This document shows, piece after piece, positions 22,598 through 31,919 of a stretch of 64,000 nucleotides of DNA. Made by a program: the position numbers and the translations under genes. Source of the DNA: Trichormus sp. M33_DOE_039 (GTDB lineage: Bacteria; Cyanobacteriota; Cyanobacteriia; Cyanobacteriales; Nostocaceae); the NCBI GenBank assembly GCA_015296085.1, contig DVDT01000077.1, forward strand, positions 1 to 64,000. The letters are read 5' to 3'. Positions within the stretch are counted from its first letter, which is position 1. Each line of letters opens with the position of its first letter. The notes beneath the pieces were generated by a model. The model saw only the letters and a list, made by a program, of their open reading frames with translations, did no database searches and was not told the origin of the DNA.

Positions 22598-25147
22598 ATG
22601 GAGTCTCGAAGATCGAAAGAGATTATTTCCGTAGGGATAGTGTTAGCATTAGCATCATTGCTAGTACAACCAGCCGTTGCACAATCACATCGTTCTACTA
22701 GTACAGCAAAGTTACTACTAGTGCAACAAAGTGAAGCTGCATCTGTGCAAGTTACAGGTGTAAAAGTCAATACTACAGATAAAGGTATCGACATTATTTT
22801 AGAAAGTGCCAAGCCAGAAGCACTAAGCCCTGTCATTAAAAGCGCAGACAATAATTATATTGCAGATATTCCTAATGCGGTGTTAGCACTGCCCGACAGT
22901 AAAGATTTTAACATTACTAACCCAGCCAAGGGAATTTTATCTGTAAGTGTTACTCAAACTGATGCTAATACTGTCCGGGTAACGGTGACGGGAGAGACTG
23001 GTTTACCAACAGCAGAATTATTTGATAGTGAAGAAGGTTTAATTTTTACCCTTGCCCCTGTAGCTTCAGCACCACAACCGGAACAACCTACAACTCAAAC
23101 ACCACCAGAACAACCCACAACTCAAAGTGATGAACCCATCGAATTAGTTGTCACAGGGGACAGGGACAGTTATCGAATACCTACAGCCAGCACCGCTACA
23201 AAAACAGAGACTCCCCTGCGTGATGTACCCCAAGCAATTCAAGTGATTCCGCAACAAGTATTGCAAGACCAACAGGTAAGACGTTTGAATGAAGCTTTGA
23301 AAAATTCACCTGGTGTGATAGCTGATAATTCAGAACGTTCTGCATTTGAAGGATTTACCATTCGTGGTTTTAGTAACCGTAATATCATTCGTAACGGGCT
23401 AAGAGACGATACTAACATCACCAGTAACATTAATGTTGAGAACATTGAACAGATAGAAGTTTTGCGAGGCCCAGCCTCGGTTCTATTTGGACAAGGAGGT
23501 GCTGGAGGGACAATTAATATTGTTACGAAAAAACCCCAAAGCACTCCTTTTTATTCTATTGAAGCAACTATAGGTAGTTTTGACACCTACGGCGGCTCTA
23601 TAGATATTACAGGGCCATTAAATGAAGAGAAAACTGTTCTATATCGGTTAAACGCATCTGCATCTACAACCGATACATTCGTTGATTTCTTTGAAAGAGA
23701 GCGTTACTTTATTGCTCCTAGTTTGACTTGGTTGATAGGACAGAATACCGAATTAACTTTAGAAGCTGAGTACTCAGACCAACGACAACCCAATGACCGG
23801 GGTTTACCAGCTCGTGGTACAGTTTTACCGAACCCCAACGGTAAATTACCAATTAGTCGTTTTATTGGCGAGCCTTTTGATGAAATTGATAAAAATAATC
23901 GTCGATTTTTCCGAGTAGGTTACAATTTTGAGCATCGTTTTAGTGAAAACTGGCAATTCCGTAATAACTTTAATTTTTCTTACTTGAGCGTAGCTCAAAA
24001 TTCTTTGTTTCCTTCAGCACTTTTAGACGATAATCGCACCCTGGAACGAGGTGTATTTATTGCTGAGTTTGCCCAACAAACTTATAGCCTAGATACAAAT
24101 GTTGTAGGTAGTTTTAAAACAGGCAGCATTGAGCATAAGCTATTATTTGGTATCGACTTATCGAGGGATATTTCTTATGATGAAGGTTTAAATTCCTTGC
24201 GAGAACTTGACCCTATCGATATTTTTAATCCCATTTATCGGCGTGATAGTCTTGGTGGAATTATTGAGGAATTTGCCGACGAACCTACAATCTCAGAAGG
24301 TTTGGGAATCTATTTACAAGACCAAATTTCTTTATCAGAAAACTTGAAATTGGTTTTAGGTGGAAGATTTGATATTGTTACACAGGAATTAGAAAATTCT
24401 TCAGGAGAAACAACGGCTTTTCAACAGGATGAAGCATTTAGTCCTCGTATTGGTATTGTCTATCAACCGAGTCAAGCAGTATCTTTATATGCTAACTATA
24501 GCCGCTCATTTCAACAGGTTACAGGAACAAATTTTGATAACAGACTATTTGAACCAGAAAAAGGAACTCAGTATGAAGTGGGGATGAAAGTAGATTGGAC
24601 AAATAATCTTTCTTCTACGCTGGCTTTATACCAAATTACACGCTCAAATGTTCTTACTACTGATCTTCGAGATCCTAGCGGAAATTCTTCTATCCAAACA
24701 GGCGAACAAAGAAGCCGAGGTATTGAGTTAGATATAACTGGGGAAATTTTACCAGGATGGAAAATAATTGGTGGCTATGCCTATACCGACGCGATAGTAT
24801 CTGAGGATAATAGTATTCCAGAAGGAAACCGTATTAACAATGTACCAGAACACGCTTTTAGCCTATGGACTTCCTATGAACTTCAACAGGGAAATCTACA
24901 AGGCTTAGGATTCGGTTTAGGACTTTTTTATGTAGGAGAAAGACAGGGAGATTTGGATAATAACTTTAGTTTGCCAAGTTATTTACGCACAGATGCAGCC
25001 TTATTTTATCGTAGGAACAACTTTCGAGCTGCTCTGAATATTCAGAACTTATTTGATAATGAGTATTTTGAAACAGGAGAAAGCCTACTCCGTGTTTATC
25101 CAGGCGCACCGCGCACAGTAAAATTCACTTTGGGTTGGCAATTTTAA
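22598..25147 (+). CDS. TonB-dependent siderophore receptor with AMIN domain
   Basis: 849-residue outer-membrane receptor. A signal peptide (IVLALASLLVQPAVAQ) is followed by an AMIN domain (about residues 48-150), a Pro/Thr/Gln-rich linker (PEQPTTQTPPEQPTTQ), a TonB-box-like IELVVTGDRD, and the plug (LRDVPQAIQVIPQQVL, FTIRGFSNRNIIRNG, IEQIEVLRGPASVLFG, GGAGGTINIVTKKP). The 22-strand barrel ends in the terminal Phe (FTLGWQF). The RGPASVLFGQG motif is typical of ferri-siderophore receptors (FhuA/FhuE class). ATG 22598 has GGAG 9 nt upstream; a GTG at 22589 is less likely. The N-terminal AMIN domain is a cyanobacterial feature, thought to anchor to the periplasm or peptidoglycan. Confidence 0.93.
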   Translation: MESRRSKEIISVGIVLALASLLVQPAVAQSHRSTSTAKLLLVQQSEAASVQVTGVKVNTTDKGIDIILESAKPEALSPVIKSADNNYIADIPNAVLALPDSKDFNITNPAKGILSVSVTQTDANTVRVTVTGETGLPTAELFDSEEGLIFTLAPVASAPQPEQPTTQTPPEQPTTQSDEPIELVVTGDRDSYRIPTASTATKTETPLRDVPQAIQVIPQQVLQDQQVRRLNEALKNSPGVIADNSERSAFEGFTIRGFSNRNIIRNGLRDDTNITSNINVENIEQIEVLRGPASVLFGQGGAGGTINIVTKKPQSTPFYSIEATIGSFDTYGGSIDITGPLNEEKTVLYRLNASASTTDTFVDFFERERYFIAPSLTWLIGQNTELTLEAEYSDQRQPNDRGLPARGTVLPNPNGKLPISRFIGEPFDEIDKNNRRFFRVGYNFEHRFSENWQFRNNFNFSYLSVAQNSLFPSALLDDNRTLERGVFIAEFAQQTYSLDTNVVGSFKTGSIEHKLLFGIDLSRDISYDEGLNSLRELDPIDIFNPIYRRDSLGGIIEEFADEPTISEGLGIYLQDQISLSENLKLVLGGRFDIVTQELENSSGETTAFQQDEAFSPRIGIVYQPSQAVSLYANYSRSFQQVTGTNFDNRLFEPEKGTQYEVGMKVDWTNNLSSTLALYQITRSNVLTTDLRDPSGNSSIQTGEQRSRGIELDITGEILPGWKIIGGYAYTDAIVSEDNSIPEGNRINNVPEHAFSLWTSYELQQGNLQGLGFGLGLFYVGERQGDLDNNFSLPSYLRTDAALFYRRNNFRAALNIQNLFDNEYFETGESLLRVYPGAPRTVKFTLGWQF

Positions 25148-25216
25148 TTACAATTAAATTATGAAAACAGACTTTCATATTCATGACCTTCCCATGCTCA
25201 ATTAAGAATCATACAC

Positions 25217-25242
25217 AGCCCTAAAATTAACTAGGGCTTTTT
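25217..25242 (+). terminator. Rho-independent terminator after TonB receptor gene
   Basis: AGCCCTA (25217-25223) pairs with TAGGGCT (25232-25238) around an 8-nt loop and is followed by a run of T (CTTTTTCC). It lies 70 bp after the receptor stop and 28 bp before the next gene, so the FecB-like genes probably have their own promoter or depend on read-through. Confidence 0.75.
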
Positions 25243-25269
25243 CCTTGCCAAACTTATAATTTAAAAAAC

Positions 25270-26253
25270 ATGATTAGTAAACGCTGGTTTAAACACATCC
25301 AATTATTCCTAATCATAACTCTGACCATAATTAGTCTCAACGGGTGTTACATTCTTCTACCACAAACAATACACTCATTAAATACACAATCAAAATGCCG
25401 AATAGTTAATCATGAATTAGGTCAAAGTTGTATTCCTGACAATCCTAAACGTATCATTGTCATGGATCAAGAAAGTTTAGAGATTTTAGTAGCGTTGGGT
25501 TTGAAGCCAATAGCCGCTACAACTTCAAATCGAGTAGGTAATAAAGTAACTATCCTCAAAGAAAAAAATGATGGAATTATTAATTTAGGCAAGGAAAGCC
25601 AACCCAATTTAGAAAAAATAATTAAATTACATCCTGATTTAATTATCGGATTCTCTTTAGGTAATAATAATTATAATTTATTTTCTCAGATAGCTCCTAC
25701 AATCTCTATTGAATATAAGGAGAAAGGTTGGAAAGAAACTTTAATCAAGGTTGGTTATATACTTAATAAAACTCAAGTAGCAGAAAAACTATTAGCAGAT
25801 TATCACCAAAGAATTGAAGCCCTAAAGTTAGCTTTCACTCAGAAAGTGCAACAACCAACCATTTCTGTAATGAGATTTTATACAACTCTTCAATTTACAC
25901 AATTGTTGAATCAGTTATCATTTCCCGTGGGTATTTTAGAGGAATTAAATCTATCTATACCTCTCATACAACGTCAGATTGGCAGTAGTGCTACTGTTAG
26001 TTATAACAATGTTAGTTTAGAGCGTGTAGATTTATTAGAATCAGATGCAATGTTCATCGCATTAGATCCTGGTGCAAAAGAGAACTTTCAAAAATATAAA
26101 AATAGTCCTCTCTGGCACACACTTAATGTAGTTAAGAATAATCGAGTATACACAGTTGATTCAGGTTACTGGATTTTTGGTAGTATCTTATCAGCTAATG
26201 CCGTATTAGATGACCTTGTAAAATATTTGTTAGCAGATGCAAAATCTGACTAA
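25270..26253 (+). CDS. Iron-siderophore ABC transporter substrate-binding lipoprotein (FecB-like), copy 1
   Basis: 327-residue periplasmic binding lipoprotein. The signal peptide ends in SLNGC, a lipobox with lipidated Cys26. The mature domain has NPKRIIVMDQESLEILVALG, LGKESQPNLEKIIKLHPDLI, then VYTVDSGYWIFGSILSA near the end, the FecB/FepB (helical backbone, class III) pattern. It delivers ferric siderophores to an ABC permease, but no permease or ATPase gene is adjacent. It is followed by a paralogue of equal length, evidently a tandem duplicate. Confidence 0.9.
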   Translation: MISKRWFKHIQLFLIITLTIISLNGCYILLPQTIHSLNTQSKCRIVNHELGQSCIPDNPKRIIVMDQESLEILVALGLKPIAATTSNRVGNKVTILKEKNDGIINLGKESQPNLEKIIKLHPDLIIGFSLGNNNYNLFSQIAPTISIEYKEKGWKETLIKVGYILNKTQVAEKLLADYHQRIEALKLAFTQKVQQPTISVMRFYTTLQFTQLLNQLSFPVGILEELNLSIPLIQRQIGSSATVSYNNVSLERVDLLESDAMFIALDPGAKENFQKYKNSPLWHTLNVVKNNRVYTVDSGYWIFGSILSANAVLDDLVKYLLADAKSD

Positions 26254-26322
26254 AATTTAAAAGTATTTTTTCCTGGGGTAACTGTGAGTTTGAATTAATG
26301 TTATTACCTTGTCTAGAAAATC

Positions 26323-27309
26323 ATGAATTATTTTTTACGTCGTTATAATAAACTATTTATTCTCATTACTCTAACTTTAATTTTTGTTCAAGGTTGTTAC
26401 ATTAATTCAATCAAAAGTATGGTCTTACCAACCACAGAATTAGCAACAACAGAATGTAAAATTATCAAACATACTTTAGGTGAAAGTTGTATTCCTTTCA
26501 AACCTCAGCGCATTGTTACCTTAGATGAAAATATTATGGAAGCATTGTTAGCCCTAGACTTAAAACCAATAGCAACAACCCAGCCTAATATTGCCGGAAG
26601 CATAATACCAAAATTGGGTAACAAAGCCGAAGGGATAGTTTCTTTGGGGAAAGAAAGTCAACCAAATATAGAAAAAATTATACAATTAAAGCCAGATTTA
26701 ATCTTGGGATTTTTTATTGGTGCAGAAAAGTACAAATTATTTTCACAAATAGCCCCTACAATTCAACTTGATTATATTCAAGCTGACTGGAAGAATTCTT
26801 TATTAAAGATTGGGGAAATTACAGATAGAAGTGAAAAAGTACAAGAATTACTTGAACAATATCAACAACGTATTCAAAATTTACGTGCATTTATAAATAA
26901 AAAGTTAAAAAGAATGACAGTTTCTATCAGCCGCTTCTATGCTGGTAATCAGGTTACAGAATTTCGCACAAAGTACTCATTTCCAGGTAGTCTGCTTACG
27001 GAAGTGGGAATATCTATGCCAGAAATGCAAAAACAATTAACGACAAATGAAAATCAGCCTCTAGTTTCAGTTAGTTTAGAGCAGTTAAAGTTATTAGATG
27101 CAGATATTTTATTTGTCGCGTTAGATCCGGGTGCAGAAACATCTTTTCAGAAATATCAAAATAGCCAGTTATGGCAACAATTGAATGTAGTTAAAAATAA
27201 CCAAGTTTATACAGTTGATTCTGGTTATTGGATTTTTGGGAATATTCTGTCAGCAACGGCAATTTTGGAGGATTTGCTTAAATACTTAACTAATAACTTA
27301 AATAATTAA
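26323..27309 (+). CDS. Iron-siderophore ABC transporter substrate-binding lipoprotein (FecB-like), copy 2
   Basis: 328-residue paralogue of the preceding protein: signal peptide with VQGC lipobox, KPQRIVTLDENIMEALLALD, LGKESQPNIEKIIQLKPDLI, VVKNNQVYTVDSGYWIFGNI. The C-terminal 70 residues are nearly superimposable on copy 1, while the central ligand-cleft part differs more (SRFYAGNQVTEFRTKYSFPG against MRFYTTLQFTQLLNQLSFPV). This suggests the two copies have diverged in ligand preference. It lies 69 bp downstream of copy 1 and 18 bp before the FhuF-like gene, consistent with one operon. Confidence 0.9.
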   Translation: MNYFLRRYNKLFILITLTLIFVQGCYINSIKSMVLPTTELATTECKIIKHTLGESCIPFKPQRIVTLDENIMEALLALDLKPIATTQPNIAGSIIPKLGNKAEGIVSLGKESQPNIEKIIQLKPDLILGFFIGAEKYKLFSQIAPTIQLDYIQADWKNSLLKIGEITDRSEKVQELLEQYQQRIQNLRAFINKKLKRMTVSISRFYAGNQVTEFRTKYSFPGSLLTEVGISMPEMQKQLTTNENQPLVSVSLEQLKLLDADILFVALDPGAETSFQKYQNSQLWQQLNVVKNNQVYTVDSGYWIFGNILSATAILEDLLKYLTNNLNN

Positions 27310-27327
27310 TTATAGAGAAACACACTA

Positions 27328-28206
27328 ATGATTCAACAAATAGCTAACACCGAAGTGCTGAATTTTTTACAAGAAATATATAATCTTGCTCAAACTCATT
27401 TAGATAATTTCTATACAGATTGCATTATTTTGACTCAGCCTCCTGATGGTGTGGAGGTAATTTCATTAAATGATTACTTACAACCAGATAGACTTTTACC
27501 ACAGATAAAAGCGGGTGAAGTATACCAAAAAAGTCAAGATATTCGCATTGCCGCATCTATCTGGAACAAAATTTATAGTTGGAAAACATTACCTGGTGTT
27601 TTGGCTTTGATGACTTGGGCTGGTGTCGGTTTAGATGCAAGGCTTGATAATGTAAGTTTTGTCTTAGAAGACGGTGAACCCAAGGCTATATGGTTTCATG
27701 ACTTAAGTGGTACTGTAATTTATCCTAAGCGATCGCCTATCCCTCTTCCCCAAGATTACCCAGGAAAAATAGTAAATAGCACAGAAGCCTTACACCAAAA
27801 CGTATTTACTGGCCTATTCCAACATAATCTAGCCCCAATGATAGAGTGCGTACATCGCTTAACCAAACTCTCCAAAAAAACCATGTGGGGTAATGCAGTA
27901 AATGCCTCAGAAGGGCAGTTTGCCGAACTCAGCCCATGTACAAGTCCAGATGCCATAAAAACAGATTATTCCGTCTTATATGAACAACCCTGCAGTGCCG
28001 TCATGCCCGGACGCAATCCTCTCTACAATCTAGTACGTACCGAACAACTCAACGAACCCGGTTTACCAGCTACAACCACAGTCCGTCTCACCTGCTGTTT
28101 ATATGCTTTCATTCCTCCATACGATGAAAAGTGTACAAACTGCCCATTGATGCAGCCACAGGAACGAATTGCCCAAATCAAGAAATACATGATAGAGGCT
28201 GAATAA
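27328..28206 (+). CDS. FhuF-like siderophore-iron reductase
   Basis: 292-residue protein with the C-terminal [2Fe-2S] motif of ferric-siderophore reductases: CCLYAFIPPYDEKCTNC, that is CC-x11-C-x2-C (E. coli FhuF has CC-x10-C-x2-C). Upstream, NPLYNLVRTEQL and AVMPGRNPL are also family-like. It is expected to release iron from imported siderophores in the cytoplasm by reduction. Adjacent genes are a FecB-like lipoprotein and an MFS transporter. The first 200 residues (LALMTWAGVGLDARLDNVSF) match the family pattern less clearly. Confidence 0.85.
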   Translation: MIQQIANTEVLNFLQEIYNLAQTHLDNFYTDCIILTQPPDGVEVISLNDYLQPDRLLPQIKAGEVYQKSQDIRIAASIWNKIYSWKTLPGVLALMTWAGVGLDARLDNVSFVLEDGEPKAIWFHDLSGTVIYPKRSPIPLPQDYPGKIVNSTEALHQNVFTGLFQHNLAPMIECVHRLTKLSKKTMWGNAVNASEGQFAELSPCTSPDAIKTDYSVLYEQPCSAVMPGRNPLYNLVRTEQLNEPGLPATTTVRLTCCLYAFIPPYDEKCTNCPLMQPQERIAQIKKYMIEAE

Positions 28207-28237
28207 ACTCATCTTCATACCCTCCCTAAAAATTACA

Positions 28238-29566
28238 ATGTCACAACAACCAAACCCAGCCAGTATGCGTAATTTTCTCATCGTTTGGCTTGGTCAATTA
28301 GTTTCCACTATTGGTAGTAGAATGACTGGTTTTGCGATAGAAATTTGGGCGTGGGAAATTACAGGTACAGTAACAACACTGACTCTAGTCGGTTTTTTTA
28401 GTTTGTTACCAAGTATTATTATTACCCCTATCAGTGGTGTAATTGTAGACCGATTTAACCGCAAACTGTTAATGATGGTAGGTGATACAGTTGCAGTTAT
28501 CAGCACAATTATAATTTTATGGCTGCATATCACAAATAATTTACAAATTTGGCACTTTTATCTTACAGGCGCAATTGTCGGTACGTTTAATCAATTTCAA
28601 TCTTTAGCATATTCGACATCAATATCATTAATGATTCCTAAAAAACACTACACCCGGGTTAGTAGTTTGGAATTTTTATCAGGCTATGGTAGTAATATTA
28701 TTGCTCCCGCTTTGGCAGGATATCTTTACACAGTCATTGGTTTTTTAGGAATTTGGCTGATTGACATTTCCACGTTTATTGTAGCCATTGGCAGCTTATT
28801 ATTTGTGAGTATTCCTCAACCAATAACTACAGGAAATGAAAGAATAGCCAATATTTGGCATAATTTGGCATTTGGTGGACGCTACATTACTACTCACAAA
28901 AGCTTACTAGCATTGTTATTAATTAACTTATTATTTTGGCTACCTCATGATATTGGTGATTCTCTATACTCACCGATGATTTTGTCACGCACAGACAATA
29001 ATACTATTCTATTAGGTAGTTTAGCTTCTGCGGCTGGTTTTGGTGGTGTGACAGGGGCGATAATTGTTAGTACTTGTGGCGGCTTTAGGCGGAAAATTAA
29101 AGGTATTTTATTAGGGATGATGGGTGCAGGAATTAGTAAAATTATTTTCGGGTTGGGTAGAACTCCTTGGGTTTGGATTCCTGCACAATTTTGTTCTTCT
29201 TTCCATTTTCCTTTAAATGGTAGTTCGGATACTGCTATTTGGTTAGCAAAAGTACCTCCCAATTTGCAAGGAAGGGTGTTTGCAGCGCGATCGCTACTTT
29301 TACAAATCGCTTCTGCGGCAGGCTATTTAGTAGCAGGGCCATTAGCAGACAAAGTTTTTACACCTGCCTTGCAATCAGACGGTTTTCTGGTTAATCTTCT
29401 CGGCTGGTTATTTGGGACTGGCACTGGTGCAGGGATAGCCTTGCTATATGTAATATGCTCGTTGTGGATGTTATTGGTCGGTTGGCTAGGTTTTTCTGTC
29501 CGTGGGCTGCGAAATGTGGAAGATATTCTCCCTGACCATGATGCAGAGTATAGCCAGTTGAAGTAG
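28238..29566 (+). CDS. MFS transporter, EntS-like (siderophore export candidate)
   Basis: 442-residue major-facilitator protein with about 12 hydrophobic segments. The loop 2-3 motif is GVIVDRFNRKLLMMVGD, the usual G-x3-D-R-x-x-R-K/R signature. It resembles the EntS/MFS_3 class (NPNLQGRVFAARSL-like PPNLQGRVFAARSL, FGGRYITTHKSLLALLLINL). In this context it may export a siderophore or its degradation product. Transport direction cannot be read from sequence. It is the last gene of the iron island, 31 bp after the FhuF-like gene. Confidence 0.87.
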   Translation: MSQQPNPASMRNFLIVWLGQLVSTIGSRMTGFAIEIWAWEITGTVTTLTLVGFFSLLPSIIITPISGVIVDRFNRKLLMMVGDTVAVISTIIILWLHITNNLQIWHFYLTGAIVGTFNQFQSLAYSTSISLMIPKKHYTRVSSLEFLSGYGSNIIAPALAGYLYTVIGFLGIWLIDISTFIVAIGSLLFVSIPQPITTGNERIANIWHNLAFGGRYITTHKSLLALLLINLLFWLPHDIGDSLYSPMILSRTDNNTILLGSLASAAGFGGVTGAIIVSTCGGFRRKIKGILLGMMGAGISKIIFGLGRTPWVWIPAQFCSSFHFPLNGSSDTAIWLAKVPPNLQGRVFAARSLLLQIASAAGYLVAGPLADKVFTPALQSDGFLVNLLGWLFGTGTGAGIALLYVICSLWMLLVGWLGFSVRGLRNVEDILPDHDAEYSQLK

Positions 29567-29682
29567 GGGTGTGAGTAGCAACGGATTGAAGGCTAAAAGC
29601 TAGTTATGCGAAATAAGCTGGCTAAAAAGCTTCATTTGAAATAATGCTTGTCTCTAATGGACAGAATGCGAAAATCAAAACC

Positions 29683-30396
29683 CTACACATAACGATGGCC
29701 ACCATCAATGTGAATAACTTCGCCTGTAATCGACGGATTAACCATCAAAAAAATCACGCTACTGGCAACTTCTTCAGCTGTTGCCAACCTTCTAGTTGGA
29801 ATCTTTGAGGCCACCTCTTGGAAAGCTTGTTGCTTCGATTCCCCAAAGATTGCATCCCACATCGGAGTATCAGTCCAACCAGGGGAAACGGCATTGACTC
29901 GAATCGGAGCTAATTCGATTGCTAAAGCACGCGATAATTGTTCAGCCGCAGCCGTTGCTACTGCAGTCGCCCAAGCACCGGGAACAGGGCGATCGGTCGA
30001 TAAGCCACCTGTGAGCGTCACCGATCCACCAGAAAGCATTTTCGGCACAGCCGCTCGAATCACATAAACACTTCCCCAAAGGCGGCTTTCGATAGCAGGG
30101 CGAAATTGCTCAACAGATCCCTCTAAAATCTTACCTCCGACAAAACTCCCAGATGCAATGTAAACGTGGTCAACCTGTCCCGTTGCAGTAAACAAACGGT
30201 TTATTGCTGCTTCGTCAGTGATGTCTACTACAGCCGTGTGAACCTTTCCCAATCGCTCAGATGCCTCGTCCAACTTGCTCGACGAGCGACCCACAATTGT
30301 CACCTCTGCACCTGATTGTCTTGCTAATCTTGCCGTTTCGTAGCCAATCCCCTGACTACCACCAATGACGACTACGTGCTTTCCGTCTAATGGCAT
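29683..30396 (-). CDS. SDR-family oxidoreductase, active-site variant
   Basis: 237-residue short-chain dehydrogenase/reductase fold. The cofactor site is VVVIGGSQGIGYETARLA (G12-x4-G17-x-G-type), then VDITDE, VNAVSPGWTDTPMW, and EEVASSVIFLMVNPSITGEVIHIDGGH at the end, shown in pieces. The usual YxxxK catalytic pair is absent: PVPGAWATAVATAAAEQLSR occupies the place, with no Tyr or Lys at the right spacing. It may bind NAD(P) without classical catalysis. It lies 48 bp after the GST-like gene on the same strand. Confidence 0.88.
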   Translation of the reverse strand: MPLDGKHVVVIGGSQGIGYETARLARQSGAEVTIVGRSSSKLDEASERLGKVHTAVVDITDEAAINRLFTATGQVDHVYIASGSFVGGKILEGSVEQFRPAIESRLWGSVYVIRAAVPKMLSGGSVTLTGGLSTDRPVPGAWATAVATAAAEQLSRALAIELAPIRVNAVSPGWTDTPMWDAIFGESKQQAFQEVASKIPTRRLATAEEVASSVIFLMVNPSITGEVIHIDGGHRYV

Positions 30397-30444
30397 GACT
30401 TCAAACTCCTCAGTGATTTTTCTAGCAATCCGAACTATGGGACT

Positions 30445-31092
30445 CTAACCTTGTGCTTTTCCTTCCAAGAGTCCTGCGAGAGTTTGCTGAAAACTCTTCC
30501 GTTGGCTCAGAGTATGTAACCATGCTGCTGTTTTAGGCCGAGCTTTCACCAATGCTGCTCCTTCTTTCGTTATGTTGATGTAGTACAACATTGACCCAGT
30601 GATGATGTCAGCCAAGCTCAATTCATCACCCACTAGAAATGATGTTGTCAGATTTTGTTCCAGGACATCTAGATGTTGACTAGTTATCTTTGCTGACTCT
30701 GCAACAACAATTTCATCAGCTGCACCACCCATAATCGGACTCATAATTCGCTGTAAGAACAGTTGCATCACACCGACTGGATATAAATAATTTGCGGCAA
30801 TACCAATCCATTGCCACATCTTAGCGCGTGCTTTGGGAACAGATGGCTGCAATGAAAAACCATCGAAAGCTTCATCAACGTAGCCTAAAATTGCTGGAGT
30901 TTCGTACAGGACAAAATCTCCCTGCTGCAATACGGGCATTTTCCGAAATGGGTTGATCTGAGCGTATTCATCTGTTGCTAGGTAATCAAATCCAATTTCG
31001 TTGAAGTGGTAGTCAATTCCTTTCTCAATTAAGGTTATGCGAACAGAGCGAACATTAGGACTGACTCCAAAGCCATGTACAACTATGGACAT
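30445..31092 (-). CDS. Glutathione S-transferase family protein
   Basis: 215-residue GST: thioredoxin-like N-domain (VHGFGVSPNVRSVRITLIEKG, INPFRKMPVLQQGDFVLYET with the cis-Pro and Glu-Thr glutathione motif), then an all-helical C-domain (FLVGDELSLADIITGSML). ATG 31090-31092 is chosen because GAGGTAA precedes it. The earlier start (MNVQKTAN) would begin inside the palindromic operator at 31123-31156, which is better seen as promoter. Probably a detoxification enzyme expressed together with the SDR under the TetR regulator next door. Confidence 0.9.
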   Translation of the reverse strand: MSIVVHGFGVSPNVRSVRITLIEKGIDYHFNEIGFDYLATDEYAQINPFRKMPVLQQGDFVLYETPAILGYVDEAFDGFSLQPSVPKARAKMWQWIGIAANYLYPVGVMQLFLQRIMSPIMGGAADEIVVAESAKITSQHLDVLEQNLTTSFLVGDELSLADIITGSMLYYINITKEGAALVKARPKTAAWLHTLSQRKSFQQTLAGLLEGKAQG

Positions 31093-31122
31093 AAGATTTA
31101 CCTCAGAGGCGTTAGCAGTTTT

Positions 31123-31156
31123 TTGAACGTTCATTCAAGTTGAACACTCATTCAAG
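31123..31156. promoter_or_regulatory. Tandem 17-bp operator-like repeats upstream of GST gene
   Basis: TTGAACGTTCATTCAAG (31123-31139) is followed directly by TTGAACACTCATTCAAG (31140-31156). Each has TTGAA and TTCAA arms. The core TGAACGTTCA also occurs in front of the TetR gene (31829-31840), which suggests both are binding sites of that regulator. Confidence 0.75.
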
Positions 31157-31197
31157 ATAGAACTAAAAAAAACGCCTGTCAAGAGGAAACCGCGAAA

Positions 31198-31776
31198 TTA
31201 ATTTATCTGCAGCAGCGTAGTCGCTCCTGCGGCAATGCTGTTCAGCGTTTGAGCATCTCGTCGGATGCGTGCAACGGCTAACATCCCGACAACCAACCCT
31301 AGCAATGCTTTAGCATTCGCCTCTAGATCAAATGATTTAGGTAAATCTCCGTCTTGCATTGCCTGAGCCAGATTTTGCCGAAAGAATGACTCAATTTCGT
31401 CTAAACGATCCTCAATAATTGCGATCGTGCTGGGTGAGTGGGATTCGCGTTCAATCGCTGTGTTAATAATCAAACAGCCCTTCTGTTTTGAGTCGTTGAC
31501 CATCGCCTTAGCCAAACGCTCAAACCATTGTTGAATACATTCTAAGGGAGGACAATGGCGTGGCATGGAAGCACGAAAGAATTCTTGCGTGTATTTTTTG
31601 AATGCTTGCTGAAACAGTTTTTCTTTGTCACCAAAGGCAGCATATAAGCTTCCAGGCTGGATTCCCGTTGCTTGTACAATCTCCTTCATGGAAGTGTTGG
31701 CATAACCACGCTGCCAGAACAAATCCATAACTATGCTTAAAACTTCGTCTGTATCAAATTCTCGTTGCCTAACCAC
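31198..31776 (-). CDS. TetR/AcrR family transcriptional regulator
   Basis: 192-residue TetR-type repressor. The DNA-binding domain covers about residues 1-50 (MDLFWQRGYANTSMKEIVQA, GIQPGSLYAAFGDKEKLF). The C-terminal region (KQKGCLIINTAIERE, ALLGLVVGMLAVARIRRD) matches the subfamily that usually controls neighbouring SDR/GST genes. Matching palindromes lie in front of this gene and of the GST gene, so autoregulation and control of the pair are likely. Confidence 0.92.
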   Translation of the reverse strand: MVRQREFDTDEVLSIVMDLFWQRGYANTSMKEIVQATGIQPGSLYAAFGDKEKLFQQAFKKYTQEFFRASMPRHCPPLECIQQWFERLAKAMVNDSKQKGCLIINTAIERESHSPSTIAIIEDRLDEIESFFRQNLAQAMQDGDLPKSFDLEANAKALLGLVVGMLAVARIRRDAQTLNSIAAGATTLLQIN

Positions 31777-31828
31777 CGTATGATTTAACTCTCTTTAATT
31801 GTGTATATTTTTCCAAGTATACATATTT

Positions 31829-31850
31829 TTGAACGTTCAATCAATATTGA
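31829..31850. promoter_or_regulatory. Palindromic operator-like site upstream of tetR
   Basis: TTGAACGTTCAA (31829-31840) is a perfect 12-bp palindrome, immediately followed by a second palindrome, TCAATATTGA (31841-31850). It lies about 55-75 bp upstream of the TetR-family start codon. Confidence 0.75.
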
Positions 31851-31919
31851 ATTGAGTTTCGCAAAAAGGTTTTAGTCTAGATGAATGTGCAATTACTTTT
31901 TTATTTCCAATACTCCATG

